Shown here in pieces: positions 5,499 to 6,375 of a stretch of DNA of 6,375 nucleotides. The first letter of the stretch is position 1; the number at the start of each line of letters is the position of its first letter. A program made the position numbers and the translations under genes. The notes beneath the pieces were generated by a model that was not told the origin of the DNA, did not search any database, and saw only the letters and a list, made by a program, of their open reading frames with translations. The stretch is from assembly GCA_003168295.1 (NCBI GenBank), contig PMST01000651.1:1-6375 (forward strand). Direction: 5' to 3'. The DNA comes from Actinomycetota bacterium (GTDB lineage: Bacteria > Actinomycetota > Actinomycetes > Streptosporangiales > Streptosporangiaceae).

Positions 5499-6375
5499 AT
5501 GACCGTAATCCCGCTCGATGATGTCACGCGGAAACTGGACCGGGCCCTGGTCGAGGATCCAGCCCGCGGCATCTACCGCTGCAATCGCGAGATCTTCACC
5601 GACCCCGGGCTGTTCGACCTGGAGATGAAGTACCTCTTCGAGGGCAACTGGATCTACCTGGCCCATGAGAGCCAGCTGTCGGCGAACGGGGATTACCTGA
5701 CGACGTGGATCGGGCGGCAGCCGGTGATCGTGTCCCGGACCCGGACCGGGGAACTGGCCGCGGTGGTCAACGCGTGCGCTCATCGCGGCGCGATGGTCTG
5801 CCGGCGCAAGAAGGACAACCGGGCCACCTGGACCTGCCCGTTCCACGGCTGGACCTACCGGAACGACGGCACGCTGCTGAAGGCCAAGGACGCCAAGGGG
5901 GCCGGCTACCCGGAGCAGTTCAACACCGATGGCTCCCACGACATGGTGAAGGTGCCTGCCTTCGAGTCCTACCGCGGGTTCCTGTTCGGCAGCCTGAACC
6001 CGGATGTGCTGCCACTGACCGAGCACCTCGGCGAGACCGCCAAGCTCATCGACCTGATGGTGGACCAGTCCGCCGACGGCCTGGAGGTGCTCAAGGGGGC
6101 CTCCACCTACACCTACGACGGCAACTGGAAGGTGCAGACCGAGAACGGGGCCGACGGGTACCACGTCGCCTCCACCCACTGGAACTACGGCGCGACCACC
6201 GCGCGGCGCCTGACCGGGGACTCGGCGACGGAAACCAAGGCGATGGACCCGTCCAGCTACGGCAAGCAGCGGGGCGGCTTCTACGCCTTCGAGCACGGCC
6301 ATGTCCTGCTGTGGACGACCAGGGCCAACCCCGAAGACGAGCCGCTGTACGAGCGCCGGGCCGAGCTTATCGAGC
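5499..6375 (+). CDS. Rieske aromatic dioxygenase alpha subunit (benzoate/anthranilate 1,2-dioxygenase-like), partial
   Basis: The first 292 residues of an expected 420-460 are present; the right edge cuts the gene. The Rieske [2Fe-2S] centre is C93-A-H95 (NACAHRGAM) with C113-x2-H116 (CPFHGW). The catalytic mononuclear iron site starts in NGADGYHVASTHWNY, with His222 and His227 as iron ligands and Asp219 as the electron-transfer bridge; the third ligand would lie beyond the edge. Long stretches such as FEGNWIYLAHESQ, FESYRGFLFGSLNPDV and STYTYDGNWK closely resemble benzoate dioxygenase BenA as I recall it, more than biphenyl or naphthalene oxygenases. Known relatives insert O2 into benzoate or anthranilate, giving a cis-diol or catechol, and need a beta subunit and a flavin-iron-sulfur reductase, expected just downstream. 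Next to a carrier protein and an aromatic monooxygenase it may act in catabolism or in tailoring of a natural product. Exact substrate cannot be read from the sequence. Confidence 0.93.
   Translation, partial: MTVIPLDDVTRKLDRALVEDPARGIYRCNREIFTDPGLFDLEMKYLFEGNWIYLAHESQLSANGDYLTTWIGRQPVIVSRTRTGELAAVVNACAHRGAMVCRRKKDNRATWTCPFHGWTYRNDGTLLKAKDAKGAGYPEQFNTDGSHDMVKVPAFESYRGFLFGSLNPDVLPLTEHLGETAKLIDLMVDQSADGLEVLKGASTYTYDGNWKVQTENGADGYHVASTHWNYGATTARRLTGDSATETKAMDPSSYGKQRGGFYAFEHGHVLLWTTRANPEDEPLYERRAELIE

Noticed and set aside
5433..6302. 289-residue minus-strand frame opposite the Rieske oxygenase
   Set aside because: Low-complexity Val/Gly/His-rich shadow; the plus strand carries an unmistakable dioxygenase.

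Overview
The window looks like a piece of an actinobacterial chromosome. It is very rich in G+C, third codon positions in the real genes are strongly biased to G/C, and start sites carry purine-rich Shine-Dalgarno sequences. A Streptomyces-like or other filamentous actinomycete is the best guess; the genus cannot be told from the sequence alone.

Left part (1-2660). A gene on the minus strand runs off the left edge. It encodes an uncharacterised protein with an HEIGH zinc-protease-type motif. Divergent to it, with only a few dozen bases between the starts, is a complete IlvD/Edd-family dehydratase (588 aa). It keeps the three cysteines expected to hold the Fe-S cluster.

Middle part (2662-3825). 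This is a zone of gene decay. It holds an AraC-type C-terminal DNA-binding domain (minus strand) whose sensor domain is missing, an alpha/beta hydrolase gene (plus strand) broken by one in-frame TAA at codon 51, and a short coding-like stretch that may be the tail of a lost gene. The AraC homology ends almost exactly where the hydrolase gene begins, so the two were probably joined by a rearrangement.

Right part (3880-6375, all plus strand). A salicylate-hydroxylase-like FAD monooxygenase overlaps by one base a free-standing acyl carrier protein. After a 150-base gap comes a benzoate/anthranilate 1,2-dioxygenase-type Rieske oxygenase alpha subunit, cut by the right edge. The two oxygenases alone would suggest breakdown of aromatic acids toward catechol. 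The dedicated carrier protein, translationally coupled to the monooxygenase, fits better with biosynthesis in which an aromatic acyl group is tethered and oxidised. Which of these holds depends on genes beyond the right edge: dioxygenase beta subunit and reductase, a diol dehydrogenase, an acyl-AMP ligase, ketosynthases.

No tRNA, rRNA, CRISPR array, insertion sequence or convincing strong terminator was seen. No intergenic stretch exceeds 300 bases.
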